Assembly (NCBI RefSeq): GCF_018383905.1
Contig: NZ_JAGYWA010000001.1
Location: 639,518-703,517 of the forward strand
Length of the DNA stretch: 64,000 nucleotides
Direction of reading: 5' to 3'
Source of the DNA: Flavobacterium branchiicola
GTDB taxonomy: Bacteria; Bacteroidota; Bacteroidia; Flavobacteriales; Flavobacteriaceae
In this document: positions 6,902 through 15,919 of the stretch, piece after piece
Layout of the letters: each line of letters opens with the position of its first letter
How positions within the stretch are numbered: the first letter of the stretch is position 1
Notes under the pieces: model-generated
Databases searched by the model: none
What the model was told of the DNA's origin: nothing
Seen by the model: the letters and a program-made list of their open reading frames with translations, nothing else
Made by a program: the position numbers and the translations under genes

Positions 6902-9406
6902 TTAGAAATAGAATCCAAAAGATCCTTTTACTGCAAATTTATTAGCATCCGGAGCGTTTAAGTAACTTCCTCTCCAGGAGAAATCAATTCTAAATACTTT
7001 GAATATATTTCCGATTCCTGCGTTATACTCCCAATACACATTTTCAGGTGCATTGTACGGTTGTCCCGAAGCATTGATGGCACGGTTTGCATCAGAAATT
7101 GTTCCGTGAACGGCTTTAATACCTACAAACTCTCTCCAGTTCAGTTTTCTCATAAATGGAACTCTGGCAAATAACCTTCCTCCAAAATCATGATTCCACT
7201 GCAAAGTTGTATACTGATCGGTTATAAATTCGTAGAAATTCAGGTTACTAAACGTGTTTTCTATTGTAAAGTACGTCTGGTTTCCGGGAATCACACTCAT
7301 TAAACCTAACGGAATTGTACCAAATGTTTTTCCTGTTTCAAGAATTATATTTGATCTTCCTAATGGTCCAATTATAATAGGTTGCTTATAATAAATCTGA
7401 ATTTTCTCGTAAGCAAAATCACTGTTTAAAACGCCTTTTAAACCATAACTAAAGTTTACAAAGAAATGACTATACGGGCTATCAACAATATCACGTTCTA
7501 CACCAAAACCAATTGTTTTACGATTTGGCATATATTCAAACTGAATGTTTGCTTCAGATTGTGTTACCATACTTTCTACAACTCCGGCAGGATTTGCCGC
7601 ACTTGGTAAAGTCGTATAATAATCTAAACTAAATGTTGGCGATGCCGATTCAAGCGTTCGATATGAAAGACCGGTTTGAATAATAAAATTCTTCTTGGCC
7701 TCTATTTCAAAGGAAACATTACTCAGATTAATGTTGGTTAATTTTCCGTTACTTCCTGTTGTAAATAAAGCTGAAGACGCAAAACTTCTTCCTAAAATAT
7801 CATTGGTCGTTGTTAAACTGGCACCAATTTGTTCTATATCCCGCCTGTTTCCTCCGGAAATAATGATTCGGTTTTTCTTATCGATCATCCATTTACCAGA
7901 AACTCCGTATTTAAATTTATTATCGTCAAAACCATAAGCCGTATAAGCTTGTATACGCCAAGGGTCATTTGGTCCAAAATAAGTTCTTCCTCCGGCGCGG
8001 ATTCTTAAACCTTCGACTTCATTATAGCCAAAAGTTGAAAAAATAGGTCCGAAATCAAAGTTCTTGAACTCGACATAACCGCTTCCTAAAATAGAGACTA
8101 GACTGTACAATTGCTTAAATCGCTTGACCGTTTGCAAAGTATCGAGCATTTTATAAATACCCTGTTCATCTTTATTCAATTTCTCAAAACGATTTTCTTC
8201 CCAGAATTCAGGAGGTCGGTCGTAAACGGCATTGTCTATAAAGTTGACTTCTTCTTTATAAAACTTCTCCGGTTTTTGAATGTTGAATTTATGATTACGA
8301 TATAAAGTCGTTCGTTTTCCATAAACTCCTTTTGATTTTTCTTTTTTATTCAAAGCAAAATCCGACATCATATAATCACGTGTCAATAGAAAAACAGAAT
8401 CGTTTTCTACTTCAAATTCCTGCTCGATATAAATGTCTTTTACCCAGTTAATATTGGCGCTTTTAGTTACACCCATATTAATTTTCTTGATCGCAAAAGT
8501 GGTATCGTTAACCCAAAAATCTCCTTTAAAAGTTAATTCGTTTTTACGTCTTGGATAAAATACAATATTATAACACCATTTTTTGTCAATGTAAGCACTG
8601 TCTTTCAGAACATAATTATAGACATCAATTCCTGTTTTTGAAAGCGGACTTGTAAAACTCTTATCAAAAAATTTAAGGTGATTGTCGTAGATATTATAAT
8701 CGGAATAAAGATCTTTTACGAAAGATAAAATCTGTTGATTTCCATTGAAACCAGACATTTTATTTCCGTTAAGATTTTCTTTTACTTTCTTTAATTTATT
8801 GTCGCCGTAAACATCATAAACAGATTCATTGATAAAAATAGGAAGGTACGTTTTTCCGGTAACTTCAGAAGTATCAACATGATTAAAGACAAACTCCATT
8901 CCTTTGAACAGCTTGTTTTTCATAAAAGCACTGTCAATCGTGTTCATATCAAACTCGACTTTTTCGTACTTTTCCATTTGATATTGATTGAATTGGTAAA
9001 GTCCGTTTTTACGCTTTCTTTCCCAGATTTTCCTCAAAATATCCAATGCCGGATTATTCTTTTTAGATGTTTTACCGGTATAAATAACTACTTCACTAAG
9101 TGCTTCGGCTTCACTTAAAACAATCTTGAAATCATAATTTACAGATTTCTCCAAAGTAACTTCTTTATCTGAAAATCCAGCCGAACTTACAATTAAAACC
9201 GTATAGGTATTTGGTGATTCCAGATAAAAACGACCATCTTCATTAGAAACGATTCCGGTATTTGAACCTTTAAAAACAACATTAGCAAAAGGTACTGGCT
9301 GATTCGTTTTATCCAAAACAATTCCACTCACTTTTGTTTGTGCAGTTCCAAGATTCACAAAGGCGAATACAAAAAATAGGCTGAGTAAAATTATTCTTTT
9401 TATCAT
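6902..9406 (-). CDS. DUF5686 outer-membrane protein with carboxypeptidase-regulatory-like domain
   Basis: The 834 residues start with a signal peptide ending in NLGTAQ. A CarboxypepD_reg-like beta sandwich follows at about 24-105 (KVSGIVLDKTNQPVPFANVV, and NEDGRFYLESPN). The next section, ALDILRKIWERKRKNG and the following 250 residues, is the DUF5686 pattern. The C-terminal half is a run of amphipathic strands (about 430-834) ending in GSFGFYF with a terminal Phe, which predicts an outer-membrane barrel. The substrate and partners are unknown. It has its own transcription unit between pdhB and the glycosylase gene. Confidence 0.88.
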   Translation of the reverse strand: MIKRIILLSLFFVFAFVNLGTAQTKVSGIVLDKTNQPVPFANVVFKGSNTGIVSNEDGRFYLESPNTYTVLIVSSAGFSDKEVTLEKSVNYDFKIVLSEAEALSEVVIYTGKTSKKNNPALDILRKIWERKRKNGLYQFNQYQMEKYEKVEFDMNTIDSAFMKNKLFKGMEFVFNHVDTSEVTGKTYLPIFINESVYDVYGDNKLKKVKENLNGNKMSGFNGNQQILSFVKDLYSDYNIYDNHLKFFDKSFTSPLSKTGIDVYNYVLKDSAYIDKKWCYNIVFYPRRKNELTFKGDFWVNDTTFAIKKINMGVTKSANINWVKDIYIEQEFEVENDSVFLLTRDYMMSDFALNKKEKSKGVYGKRTTLYRNHKFNIQKPEKFYKEEVNFIDNAVYDRPPEFWEENRFEKLNKDEQGIYKMLDTLQTVKRFKQLYSLVSILGSGYVEFKNFDFGPIFSTFGYNEVEGLRIRAGGRTYFGPNDPWRIQAYTAYGFDDNKFKYGVSGKWMIDKKNRIIISGGNRRDIEQIGASLTTTNDILGRSFASSALFTTGSNGKLTNINLSNVSFEIEAKKNFIIQTGLSYRTLESASPTFSLDYYTTLPSAANPAGVVESMVTQSEANIQFEYMPNRKTIGFGVERDIVDSPYSHFFVNFSYGLKGVLNSDFAYEKIQIYYKQPIIIGPLGRSNIILETGKTFGTIPLGLMSVIPGNQTYFTIENTFSNLNFYEFITDQYTTLQWNHDFGGRLFARVPFMRKLNWREFVGIKAVHGTISDANRAINASGQPYNAPENVYWEYNAGIGNIFKVFRIDFSWRGSYLNAPDANKFAVKGSFGFYF

Positions 9407-9416
9407 TTGGCAAAAA

Positions 9417-9452
9417 AAAACTTCATCAATTAATTATGACTGATGAAGTTTT
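9417..9452 (-). terminator. Terminator after pdhB
   Basis: AAAACTTCATCA / TGATGAAGTTTT with a 12-base loop, 20 bases after the pdhB stop codon and just before the start of the DUF5686 gene. Confidence 0.8.
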
Positions 9453-9472
9453 ATAAGTATTGTTGATTTTTT

Positions 9473-10450
9473 TTATTTGTACATTACTTTCTTTACTGCT
9501 TTTACTACATCAGCTGCATTTGGCAACCAGTCTTTTAGTAAAACAGGAGAGTAAGGTGCAGGAGTATCAGCAGTTGTAATACGCTGAATTGGCGCATCAA
9601 GAAAATCGAATGCTTGTTCCTGAACGATATAAGTAATTTCAGAAGAAATACTTGCAAATGGCCAAGCTTCTTCAAGAATTACTAAACGGTTTGTTTTTTT
9701 AACAGAAGTAAGAATAGCCTCTTTATCCATAGGACGAACTGTTCTTAAATCGATAATCTCACAAGAAATTCCTTCTTTTGCTAATTCATCAGCAGCGATG
9801 AAAGCTTCTTTGATGATTTTTCCAAAAGAAACGATTGTTACATCTTTTCCTTCACGTTTAACATCTGCAACTCCTAATGGAATTGTATATTCTCCGTCTG
9901 GCACTTCTCCTTTATCACCATACATTTGCTCCGATTCCATGAAAATTACAGGATCGTTATCACGAATTGCAGATTTCAAAAGTCCTTTTGCATCATATGG
10001 AGTTGAAGGCACAACAACTTTAAGTCCCGGAGTATTAGCAAACCAGTTTTCTAAAGCCTGAGAGTGAGTTGCTCCTAATTGACCTGCAGAAGCAGTTGGT
10101 CCACGAAAAACGATAGGCACATTAAATTGTCCTCCTGTCATTTGACGCATTTTAGCAGCATTATTTATAATTTGATCAATACCAACTAAACAGAAGTTGA
10201 AAGTCATATACTCTACAATTGGTCGGTTACCATTCATAGCTGAACCTACTGCAATTCCTGTAAAACCAAGCTCAGCAATTGGAGTATCGATTACTCTTTT
10301 TTCGCCAAACTCAGCAAGCATTCCTTTTGAAGCTTTGTATGCTCCGTTGTATTCCGCAACTTCTTCGCCCATTAAATATATGGATTCATCGTGACGCATT
10401 TCTTCGCTCATCGCTTCGCAAATGGCCTCTCTAAATTGTATTGTTCTCAT
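9473..10450 (-). CDS. pdhB: Pyruvate dehydrogenase E1 component, beta subunit
   Basis: Beta half of the thiamine-diphosphate-dependent E1 enzyme that decarboxylates pyruvate and passes the acetyl group to E2. The 325 residues begin MRTIQFREAICEAMSEEMRH. They include the family segments GEEVAEYNGAYKASKGM, DTPIAELGFTGIAVG, ASAGQLGATHSQALENWFA and DLRTVRPMDKEAIL. Length is standard. The alpha subunit and E2 genes are not in the window, so pdhB stands alone here, as in other Flavobacterium genomes as far as I recall. A candidate -7 element (TATTTTTG) reads on the minus strand at 10489-10482. Confidence 0.95.
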   Translation of the reverse strand: MRTIQFREAICEAMSEEMRHDESIYLMGEEVAEYNGAYKASKGMLAEFGEKRVIDTPIAELGFTGIAVGSAMNGNRPIVEYMTFNFCLVGIDQIINNAAKMRQMTGGQFNVPIVFRGPTASAGQLGATHSQALENWFANTPGLKVVVPSTPYDAKGLLKSAIRDNDPVIFMESEQMYGDKGEVPDGEYTIPLGVADVKREGKDVTIVSFGKIIKEAFIAADELAKEGISCEIIDLRTVRPMDKEAILTSVKKTNRLVILEEAWPFASISSEITYIVQEQAFDFLDAPIQRITTADTPAPYSPVLLKDWLPNAADVVKAVKKVMYK

Positions 10451-10941
10451 ATTTATATTGTATGTTGAATTTTCTGAAGAGCAAAAATAAATATTTTAAA
10501 TCACTTAAAAGCATAAATTGAATTTAAAATCTTACTTCCCTATCCATCAATTCTGCTTTTTTCGATGTAACTTTTAATGTAACTTTTACGAAATCGATAT
10601 AATTGTTCTTATTTCTCCCGAAAAAACATTTTTAAGACAATCTCCGCTTTTTTTGTTTAATTCTGATTCTTCAAATTCTTTTTGTAAAACTCAACAATTC
10701 GTAAAATATTATAATACTTACAAAATTTAACATCTGCACCTTCCCCCTACATTATGAAATTGCTAACAATCAGGCAAAATGAATGCATTTTTGTTTTTCA
10801 ACTAAGATAAATCACCCTGCAAATTTCACAATCTTCGAAAACGTAATAGTTTTCAAAAAATATTATGCACGCATAGTATATTATTTCGATTTTAATTTCT
10901 AAATTTGTCAAAGCATATTATAAATTATAAAATATATACTT
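10451..10941. other. 491-base divergent intergenic region pdhB / etfB
   Basis: No gene seen. It holds outward-facing -7 elements for pdhB (minus strand, 10489-10482) and etfB (TAAATTTG, 10900-10907). It also has an exact tandem repeat of ATGTAACTTTTA (10565-10576 and 10577-10588) and a small hairpin GAAAAC/GTTTTC near 10837-10855. Confidence 0.5.
10900..10907 (+). promoter_or_regulatory. Candidate -7 element of etfBA
   Basis: TAAATTTG matches TAnnTTTG and lies 34 bases before the etfB ATG. No well-placed TTG is seen upstream. Confidence 0.4.
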
Positions 10942-11688
10942 ATGAAAATATTAGTTTGCATCAGCCACGTGCCTGATACTACTTCAAAAATCAACTTCTC
11001 CAATGGTGATTCAGAATTCGATACCAATGGTGTACAATATGTAATTAATCCTAATGACGAGTTTGGTTTAACACGTGCAATCTGGTTTCAGGAGCAACAA
11101 GGCGCAACTGTAACTGTTGTAAATGTTGGCGGACCAGATACTGAACCAACTTTACGTAAAGCATTGGCAATTGGTGCAAACGAAGCAATTCGTGTAAACG
11201 CTAACCCAACTGACGGTTTTTTTGTTGCAAAACAACTAGCTGAAGTAATTAAAAACGGTGGTTACGATCTTGTAATTGCTGGAAAAGAGTCTTTAGATTA
11301 TAATGGTGGAATGGTTCCTGGAATGATTGCCGGAATTTTAGGTTCTAACTTTTTAAACTCTTGTACAAGTTTAACTGTTGACGGAAATAATGTAAAAGCG
11401 GTTCGTGAAATTGATGGTGGAAAAGAAACTGTAAGTACTACTCTTCCTTTAATCATTGGTGGTCAAAAAGGTCTTGTTGAGGAAAAAGATTTACGTATCC
11501 CGAACATGAGAGGAATTATGACGGCTAGAACTAAAGCTTTAACTATTCTTGAACCAGTTGACGCTCCTGTAAATACAAAAGCAGTGAAATTTGAAAAACC
11601 AGCTCCAAAATCAGCAGTGAAATTAATTTCTCCTGATAACTTAGACGAGTTAATCAATTTATTACACAACGAAGCGAAAGTAATCTAG
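10942..11688 (+). CDS. etfB: Electron transfer flavoprotein, beta subunit
   Basis: Small subunit of the ETF heterodimer, which takes electrons from acyl-CoA and other flavin dehydrogenases and passes them toward the quinone pool. The 248 residues begin MKILVCISHVPDTTSKI. They contain INPNDEFGLTRAIWF, the nucleotide-binding core VIAGKESLDYNGGMVPGMIA, and the ETF-beta recognition segment near LRIPNMRGIMTARTK. Length is typical. The alpha subunit gene follows 62 bases downstream on the same strand, with a small hairpin in the gap. Confidence 0.95.
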   Translation: MKILVCISHVPDTTSKINFSNGDSEFDTNGVQYVINPNDEFGLTRAIWFQEQQGATVTVVNVGGPDTEPTLRKALAIGANEAIRVNANPTDGFFVAKQLAEVIKNGGYDLVIAGKESLDYNGGMVPGMIAGILGSNFLNSCTSLTVDGNNVKAVREIDGGKETVSTTLPLIIGGQKGLVEEKDLRIPNMRGIMTARTKALTILEPVDAPVNTKAVKFEKPAPKSAVKLISPDNLDELINLLHNEAKVI

Positions 11689-11700
11689 TAATCAGTTTGT

Positions 11701-11727
11701 AAGTGTTCAGTTTTTAACCTGAAACTT
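11701..11727 (+). repeat. Small hairpin in the etfB-etfA gap
   Basis: AAGTGTTCAG pairs with CTGAAACTT with one bulged base. The GAAACTT/TTTCAG units resemble those in the larger inverted repeat upstream of accD (22420-22478). Confidence 0.4.
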
Positions 11728-11750
11728 TAAACTTTTAAACAAAAAACATT

Positions 11751-12719
11751 ATGTCTATATTAATATATGCAGAATCTGCAGAAGGAAAATTTAAAAAAGT
11801 TGCTTACGAATTAGCTTCTTACGCTAAAAAAGTAGCAGAAAGCTTAGGAACTACAGTTACAGCTTTAACTGTAAACATTAGCGACGTAAGCGAGTTAGCT
11901 AAATACGGAGTTGATAAAGTTCTAAAAGTAAACAACGATAAATTAGTTGGTTTTACTGCAAAAGCTTACGCTGATGTAATTAAACAAGCAGCTCAAAAAG
12001 AAGGAACTAAATTAGTTTTACTTTCTTCAACAACAGATAGTATTTACCTTTCATCATTGGTTGCAGTAGCTTTAGAAGCTGGTTTCGCATCAAATGTTGT
12101 TGGTTTACCATTAAGCACTTCTCCTTTTCAGGTAAAAAGAAACGCTTTCTCAAACAAAGCTTTCAATATTACAGAAATCAGTACAGATGTAAAAGTTCTT
12201 GGACTTGCTAAAAACTCTTACGGAATTTTTGAAAGTGCAGGATCTGCAGCTGAAGAAGATTTTAACCCAACAATTGGAGACAATGATTTTGGTGTAAAAG
12301 TAGAATCTGTTGAAAAAGTAACAGGAAAAGTTTCTATCGCAGATGCTGATATCGTAGTTTCTGGCGGACGTGGATTGAAAGGTCCTGAAAACTGGGGATT
12401 AGTTGAAAATCTTGCTGCTGTTTTAGGTGCTGCAACGGCTTGTTCTAAACCAGTTTCTGATTTAGGATGGAGACCTCACAGCGAACACGTTGGACAAACA
12501 GGAAAACCAGTTGCAACAAATTTATATATTGCAATAGGAATTTCAGGAGCGATTCAGCATATCGCAGGTATCAACTCATCTAAAGTAAAAGTAGTAATCA
12601 ATAACGATCCTGAGGCTCCTTTCTTTAAAGTTGCTGACTACGGAATTGTTGGTGATGCATTTGAAATTGTACCTCAATTAACAGAGAAATTAAAAGCATT
12701 TAAAGCGCAACATTCTTAA
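11751..12719 (+). CDS. etfA: Electron transfer flavoprotein, alpha subunit
   Basis: Large, FAD-binding subunit of ETF. The 322 residues start MSILIYAESAEGKFKK. The C-terminal FAD domain shows VVSGGRGLKGPENW, RPHSEHVGQTGKPVAT, YIAIGISGAIQH and VINNDPEAPFFKVADYGIVGD (cut), all standard for the family. It forms an operon with etfB. A strong terminator follows. Confidence 0.96.
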   Translation: MSILIYAESAEGKFKKVAYELASYAKKVAESLGTTVTALTVNISDVSELAKYGVDKVLKVNNDKLVGFTAKAYADVIKQAAQKEGTKLVLLSSTTDSIYLSSLVAVALEAGFASNVVGLPLSTSPFQVKRNAFSNKAFNITEISTDVKVLGLAKNSYGIFESAGSAAEEDFNPTIGDNDFGVKVESVEKVTGKVSIADADIVVSGGRGLKGPENWGLVENLAAVLGAATACSKPVSDLGWRPHSEHVGQTGKPVATNLYIAIGISGAIQHIAGINSSKVKVVINNDPEAPFFKVADYGIVGDAFEIVPQLTEKLKAFKAQHS

Positions 12720-12740
12720 TTTAAGAATTCTCTATAATAT

Positions 12741-12789
12741 AGCTGCCTAAAAACAAGATAATCGTATCTTTGTTTTAGGTAGCTTTTTT
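12741..12789 (+). terminator. Terminator after etfA
   Basis: Long stem in which GCTGCCTAAAAACAAGATA pairs with TATCTTTGTTTTAGGTAGC (with mismatches), followed by a T run. TATCTTTG inside the right arm also fits a -7 element, but it is more likely incidental. Confidence 0.8.
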
Positions 12790-12881
12790 GTTCCATATTT
12801 TTTGATTAAAATTGCACCTTTATTTTTCAATCAAAAAAAGTATTAAAATGAGGCTTTAAATGCCCTTTTTTACCCCTATAT

Positions 12882-13505
12882 ATGAGTCTAGTAAAATTAT
12901 CTATAAAAGGAATTTCATACAGTCAAACTCAAAATGGCGCTTATGCCTTAATTTTGAATGAAGTTGATGGCGAAAGAAAACTGCCAATTGTAATTGGTGC
13001 TTTTGAAGCTCAATCTATTGCCATTGCCTTAGAAAAAGAAATTAAACCACCTCGTCCATTAACACATGATTTATTCAAAAACTTTGCAGAAAGATTTGAC
13101 ATTGTGGTAAAGCAAGTGATTATTCACAAACTTGTTGATGGTGTTTTCTACTCGAGTTTAATTTGCGAAAGAGATAAAATTGAAGAGATCATTGATGCCC
13201 GAACTTCTGATGCAATAGCTTTAGCACTACGTTTCAATGCTCCGATTTTTACTTATAAAAACATTTTAGACAAAGCTGGTATTTATCTAAAATCAAATAC
13301 AGCAGAAACAGATCCAGGTTCTCAGGAAATTGATGATGTACTTTCTAATCCTGAAACTTTTGGACACGAAGAAGAAAGCAACCAGTCTGGAGATGTATAT
13401 GCCAAACATAGTCTACAAGAGCTTAACGAACTTCTGGATCAGGCAGTTTCTCAGGAAGATTACGAAAAAGCAGCAAAAATTAGAGACGAAATCTCAAAAA
13501 GATAA
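12882..13505 (+). CDS. Bifunctional nuclease family protein with UVR-type C terminus
   Basis: The first 135 residues form the bifunctional nuclease (DUF151) domain: LSIKGISYSQTQNGAYALIL, then VIGAFEAQSIAIALE and RTSDAIALALRFNAPIF. Members in plants and some bacteria have DNase/RNase activity, but most bacterial members are untested. A linker leads to residues 170-207 (HSLQELNELLDQAVSQEDYE onward), which match the UvrB/UvrC-interaction (UVR) helical pair. The combination is known in Bacteroidetes. The gene lies 160 bases after etfA and 115 bases before thyA, separated from the latter by an inverted repeat. Confidence 0.88.
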   Translation: MSLVKLSIKGISYSQTQNGAYALILNEVDGERKLPIVIGAFEAQSIAIALEKEIKPPRPLTHDLFKNFAERFDIVVKQVIIHKLVDGVFYSSLICERDKIEEIIDARTSDAIALALRFNAPIFTYKNILDKAGIYLKSNTAETDPGSQEIDDVLSNPETFGHEEESNQSGDVYAKHSLQELNELLDQAVSQEDYEKAAKIRDEISKR

Positions 13506-13525
13506 CTTAAGGCTATAAGCCGTAA

Positions 13526-13608
13526 GCTTTAGGCTTTAAGCGTAAAGCGTAAAACAAAAAAAACAAGCTGAAAGCATTAGGTAAAGCCTAAAGCTTAAAG
13601 CCTAAAGC
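13526..13608. repeat. Inverted repeat of 7-base units before thyA
   Basis: GCTTTAGGCTTTAAGC (13526-13541) is the exact complement of GCTTAAAGCCTAAAGC (13593-13608). Both arms consist of repeats of a TAAAGCC-like 7-base unit, and CTAAAGC continues to 13615, almost touching the thyA ATG. It could fold into a large hairpin in the thyA leader. Confidence 0.8.
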
Positions 13609-13619
13609 CTAAAGCAATA

Positions 13620-14471
13620 ATGAAACAATACTTAGATTTAGTAAAACACGTTTTAGAAAACGGCAATCAAAAAGGAGACAGAACCGGAACAGGGACTAAA
13701 AGCGTTTTTGGTTACCAGATGCGTTTTGATTTAAGTGAGGGTTTCCCAATGGTTACAACTAAAAAACTTCATTTAAAATCCATTATTTACGAATTACTTT
13801 GGTTTTTAAAAGGAGATACAAATATTAAATACCTTCAGGAAAACGGAGTTAAAATCTGGGATGACTGGGCTGATTCTAATGGTGATTTAGGACCGGTTTA
13901 CGGACACCAATGGAGAAACTGGAATAGTGAAGAAATCGATCAGATTTCTGAATTAATTACAGAATTAAAAACAAATCCGAATAGCCGCAGAATGCTGGTT
14001 TCGGCATGGAATCCATCTGTTTTGCCAGACACCAAAAAATCATTTGAAGAAAATGTAGCAAACAACAAGGCAGCTTTGCCTCCTTGTCATGCGTTTTTTC
14101 AGTTTTATGTTTCAAGCCCTGATACTGAAAAAGGAGAAACAAAAGGAAAACTTTCCTGCCAGTTATATCAAAGAAGCGCTGATATATTTTTAGGTGTTCC
14201 TTTTAATATTGCTTCTTATGCATTATTAACCATGATGATTGCTCAGGTATGCGATCTTGAAGCTGGTGATTTTATTCACACATTTGGAGACGCACATATC
14301 TACAACAATCATTTTGAGCAATTAGAATTACAACTTTCAAGAGAGCCAAAACCATTACCAAAAATGATTTTAAATCCAGAGATTAAAAACATTTTTGATT
14401 TTGATTATAATGACTTCACCCTTGTGAATTATGAACCACATCCGGGAATAAAAGGAAGTGTTGCTGTATAA
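13620..14471 (+). CDS. thyA: Thymidylate synthase
   Basis: Makes dTMP from dUMP with methylene-tetrahydrofolate as donor, releasing dihydrofolate for the folA product encoded nearby. The 283 residues contain [20 protein letters not shown] near the N terminus, the Arg pair in [12 protein letters not shown] and the catalytic Cys in [32 protein letters not shown] and [12 protein letters not shown] follow. It is about 20 residues longer than E. coli ThyA, with the extra residues mainly in the segment [12 protein letters not shown] and before the catalytic Cys. A bidirectional terminator follows. Confidence 0.97.
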   Translation: MKQYLDLVKHVLENGNQKGDRTGTGTKSVFGYQMRFDLSEGFPMVTTKKLHLKSIIYELLWFLKGDTNIKYLQENGVKIWDDWADSNGDLGPVYGHQWRNWNSEEIDQISELITELKTNPNSRRMLVSAWNPSVLPDTKKSFEENVANNKAALPPCHAFFQFYVSSPDTEKGETKGKLSCQLYQRSADIFLGVPFNIASYALLTMMIAQVCDLEAGDFIHTFGDAHIYNNHFEQLELQLSREPKPLPKMILNPEIKNIFDFDYNDFTLVNYEPHPGIKGSVAV

Positions 14472-14478
14472 AACTATA

Positions 14479-14510
14479 AAAAAATCCGCTTAATTTTAGC
14501 GGATTTTTTT
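14479..14510. terminator. Bidirectional terminator thyA / CBM48 gene
   Basis: AAAAAATCCGCT / AGCGGATTTTTTT with a 7-base loop between two convergent genes; its right arm touches the stop codon of the minus-strand gene. Confidence 0.85.
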
Positions 14511-14805
14511 ATACCGCCAGAACGCTATTTTCACTTCCGGCAAAATCATTCCATTTATATGAATCTGCCTCAGGATCATTCACATAAACGCCGTCAATTA
14601 CATACTTAAACTCGTAAATCGCATCTTTTACCAAGTCGTAAGTTGCTTTAAAAGTTCCGTTTTTTAATTTACTTAAAGCTCCTTCTTCTGCATTCCAATT
14701 ATTAAAATCTCCCACCACAGCTGCCGAGTTTGCATCTTTGGCTTCTACAGAAAATGTTACTTTACATACTGGTTTTGTTTTGACAAATTGTTTCTTTAAA
14801 GACAT
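14509..14805 (-). CDS. Small protein with isoamylase early-set (CBM48) domain
   Basis: A 98-residue cytoplasmic protein that is almost wholly one glycogen-binding-type (CBM48/isoamylase N-terminal) beta sandwich: VTFSVEAKDANSAAVVGDFN, NWN, then GTFKATYDLVKDAIYEFKYV and IDGVYVNDPEAD. The Trp, the Lys and the GDFNNW turn match carbohydrate-binding members such as the AMPK beta subunit. There is no enzymatic domain. It may bind glycogen or an alpha-glucan, but glycogen genes are not near. Convergent with thyA. Confidence 0.85.
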   Translation of the reverse strand: MSLKKQFVKTKPVCKVTFSVEAKDANSAAVVGDFNNWNAEEGALSKLKNGTFKATYDLVKDAIYEFKYVIDGVYVNDPEADSYKWNDFAGSENSVLAV

Positions 14806-15048
14806 AACTATTTAGTTTTTAGATTTATACACCTAAATTACGCAAAAGCACCAGAACTTTCAATAGTCCTATGTTCGATTTGCGACTATAGCAAAAACAC
14901 AATATTTTTTTTACAGTACCCATAAATTAATCTGTTAAAAATTCTGAATTTCAGATTCTTAGCCACAGGTAATCCAAATATTCTAGTCGCAGAATACCAT
15001 GATTTCAAAATAAATTTTAACTTTATAACCTCATTCATTTACAATCTT

Positions 15049-15387
15049 ATGGAAAAAGAAGTACACGAGCAATATGAATATGCAAGAAGAAGACTTAGAC
15101 AAAAGAAAATCCTGTATTTTCATTTTGTACTTTTTCTCATAGGGAGTTTATTTTTATTTATTGCCAACAGATTTTTTGGTTTTGGAGCCAATACTAACCA
15201 AAACTGGTGTATTTGGGGAATCACAATATGGCTTTTTCTGTTTATTTTACACTTTATAAAAGTATATATTACAGACAGGTTCATGAATAAAAAATGGGAA
15301 AGAGAGCAAATTGACCGACTTGTTGCCTTACAGCAAAAAAGAATTAGTCAATTGGAATCGAGAATAAATGAGGATACTGAAAAATAA
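15049..15387 (+). CDS. 2TM domain-containing membrane protein
   Basis: A 112-residue protein: a basic N terminus (EYARRRLRQKKILYFHFVLF), two membrane helices (about 20-42 and 58-80) and a charged C-terminal helix with coiled-coil character (REQIDRLVALQQKRISQLES). This matches the 2TM family of Bacteroidetes, where the domain is also found attached to LytTR regulators and histidine kinases. Function unknown. Its stop lies 19 bases before folA, so the two probably share a transcript. Confidence 0.82.
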   Translation: MEKEVHEQYEYARRRLRQKKILYFHFVLFLIGSLFLFIANRFFGFGANTNQNWCIWGITIWLFLFILHFIKVYITDRFMNKKWEREQIDRLVALQQKRISQLESRINEDTEK

Positions 15388-15406
15388 AATTTAGTTTTAG
15401 AGTGCC

Positions 15407-15889
15407 ATGATTATAATGATAGCGGCTGTTGCCGAAAATAATGCCCTTGGAAAAAACAATGAATTAGTTTGGCATCTGCCAAATGATTTTAAAAGATTCA
15501 AATCACTCACGACGAATCACCATATTATTATGGGAAGAAAAACTTTTGAGAGTTTTCCTAAACCACTCCCAAACAGAGTTCATATTGTAATTACGCGCCA
15601 AAGTGATTATAATCCTGAAGGATGTATTGTAGTAGACAGTATTGAGAAAGCAATTGCTATGTGCCCGGAAGATGAAGATTCGTATATCATTGGCGGAGGC
15701 GAAATTTACACTCTTGGCTTGCCTTATAGCGACATTATAGAGATAACTAAAGTGCATCATACATTTGATGCTGATACTTTTTTTCCTAAGATTAATGAAA
15801 ACGAATGGCTTTTGGTAGAATCTGAAGAAAACTTCAAAGATGAAAAGCATCTTTACGATTATACGTACGAGACTTACATTAGAAAATAA
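15407..15889 (+). CDS. folA: Dihydrofolate reductase
   Basis: Reduces dihydrofolate to tetrahydrofolate with NADPH, restoring the cofactor used by thymidylate synthase (gene 1.2 kb upstream). The 160 residues show IAAVAENNALGKNNELVWHL near the N terminus, PNDFKRFKSLT and the NADPH-binding IMGRKTFESFPKPLPNR. IIGGGEIYTLGLP and THHTFDADTFFP-type C-terminal strands follow. The position of the family's acidic active-site residue (Asp27 in E. coli) is taken by Asp in PNDFKRF. Length is standard. Confidence 0.96.
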   Translation: MIIMIAAVAENNALGKNNELVWHLPNDFKRFKSLTTNHHIIMGRKTFESFPKPLPNRVHIVITRQSDYNPEGCIVVDSIEKAIAMCPEDEDSYIIGGGEIYTLGLPYSDIIEITKVHHTFDADTFFPKINENEWLLVESEENFKDEKHLYDYTYETYIRK

Positions 15890-15919
15890 AAAAACATCCT
15901 CTTTTGGAGGATGTTTTTT
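15889..15919 (+). terminator. Terminator after folA
   Basis: AAAAAACATCCT / AGGATGTTTTTT with a 7-base loop; begins within the folA stop codon. Confidence 0.85.

Noticed and set aside
12764..12775. TATCTTTG in the etfA terminator as a promoter of the nuclease-family gene
   Set aside because: It is part of the right arm of the terminator stem and has no TTG at the right distance; kept only as a remote option.
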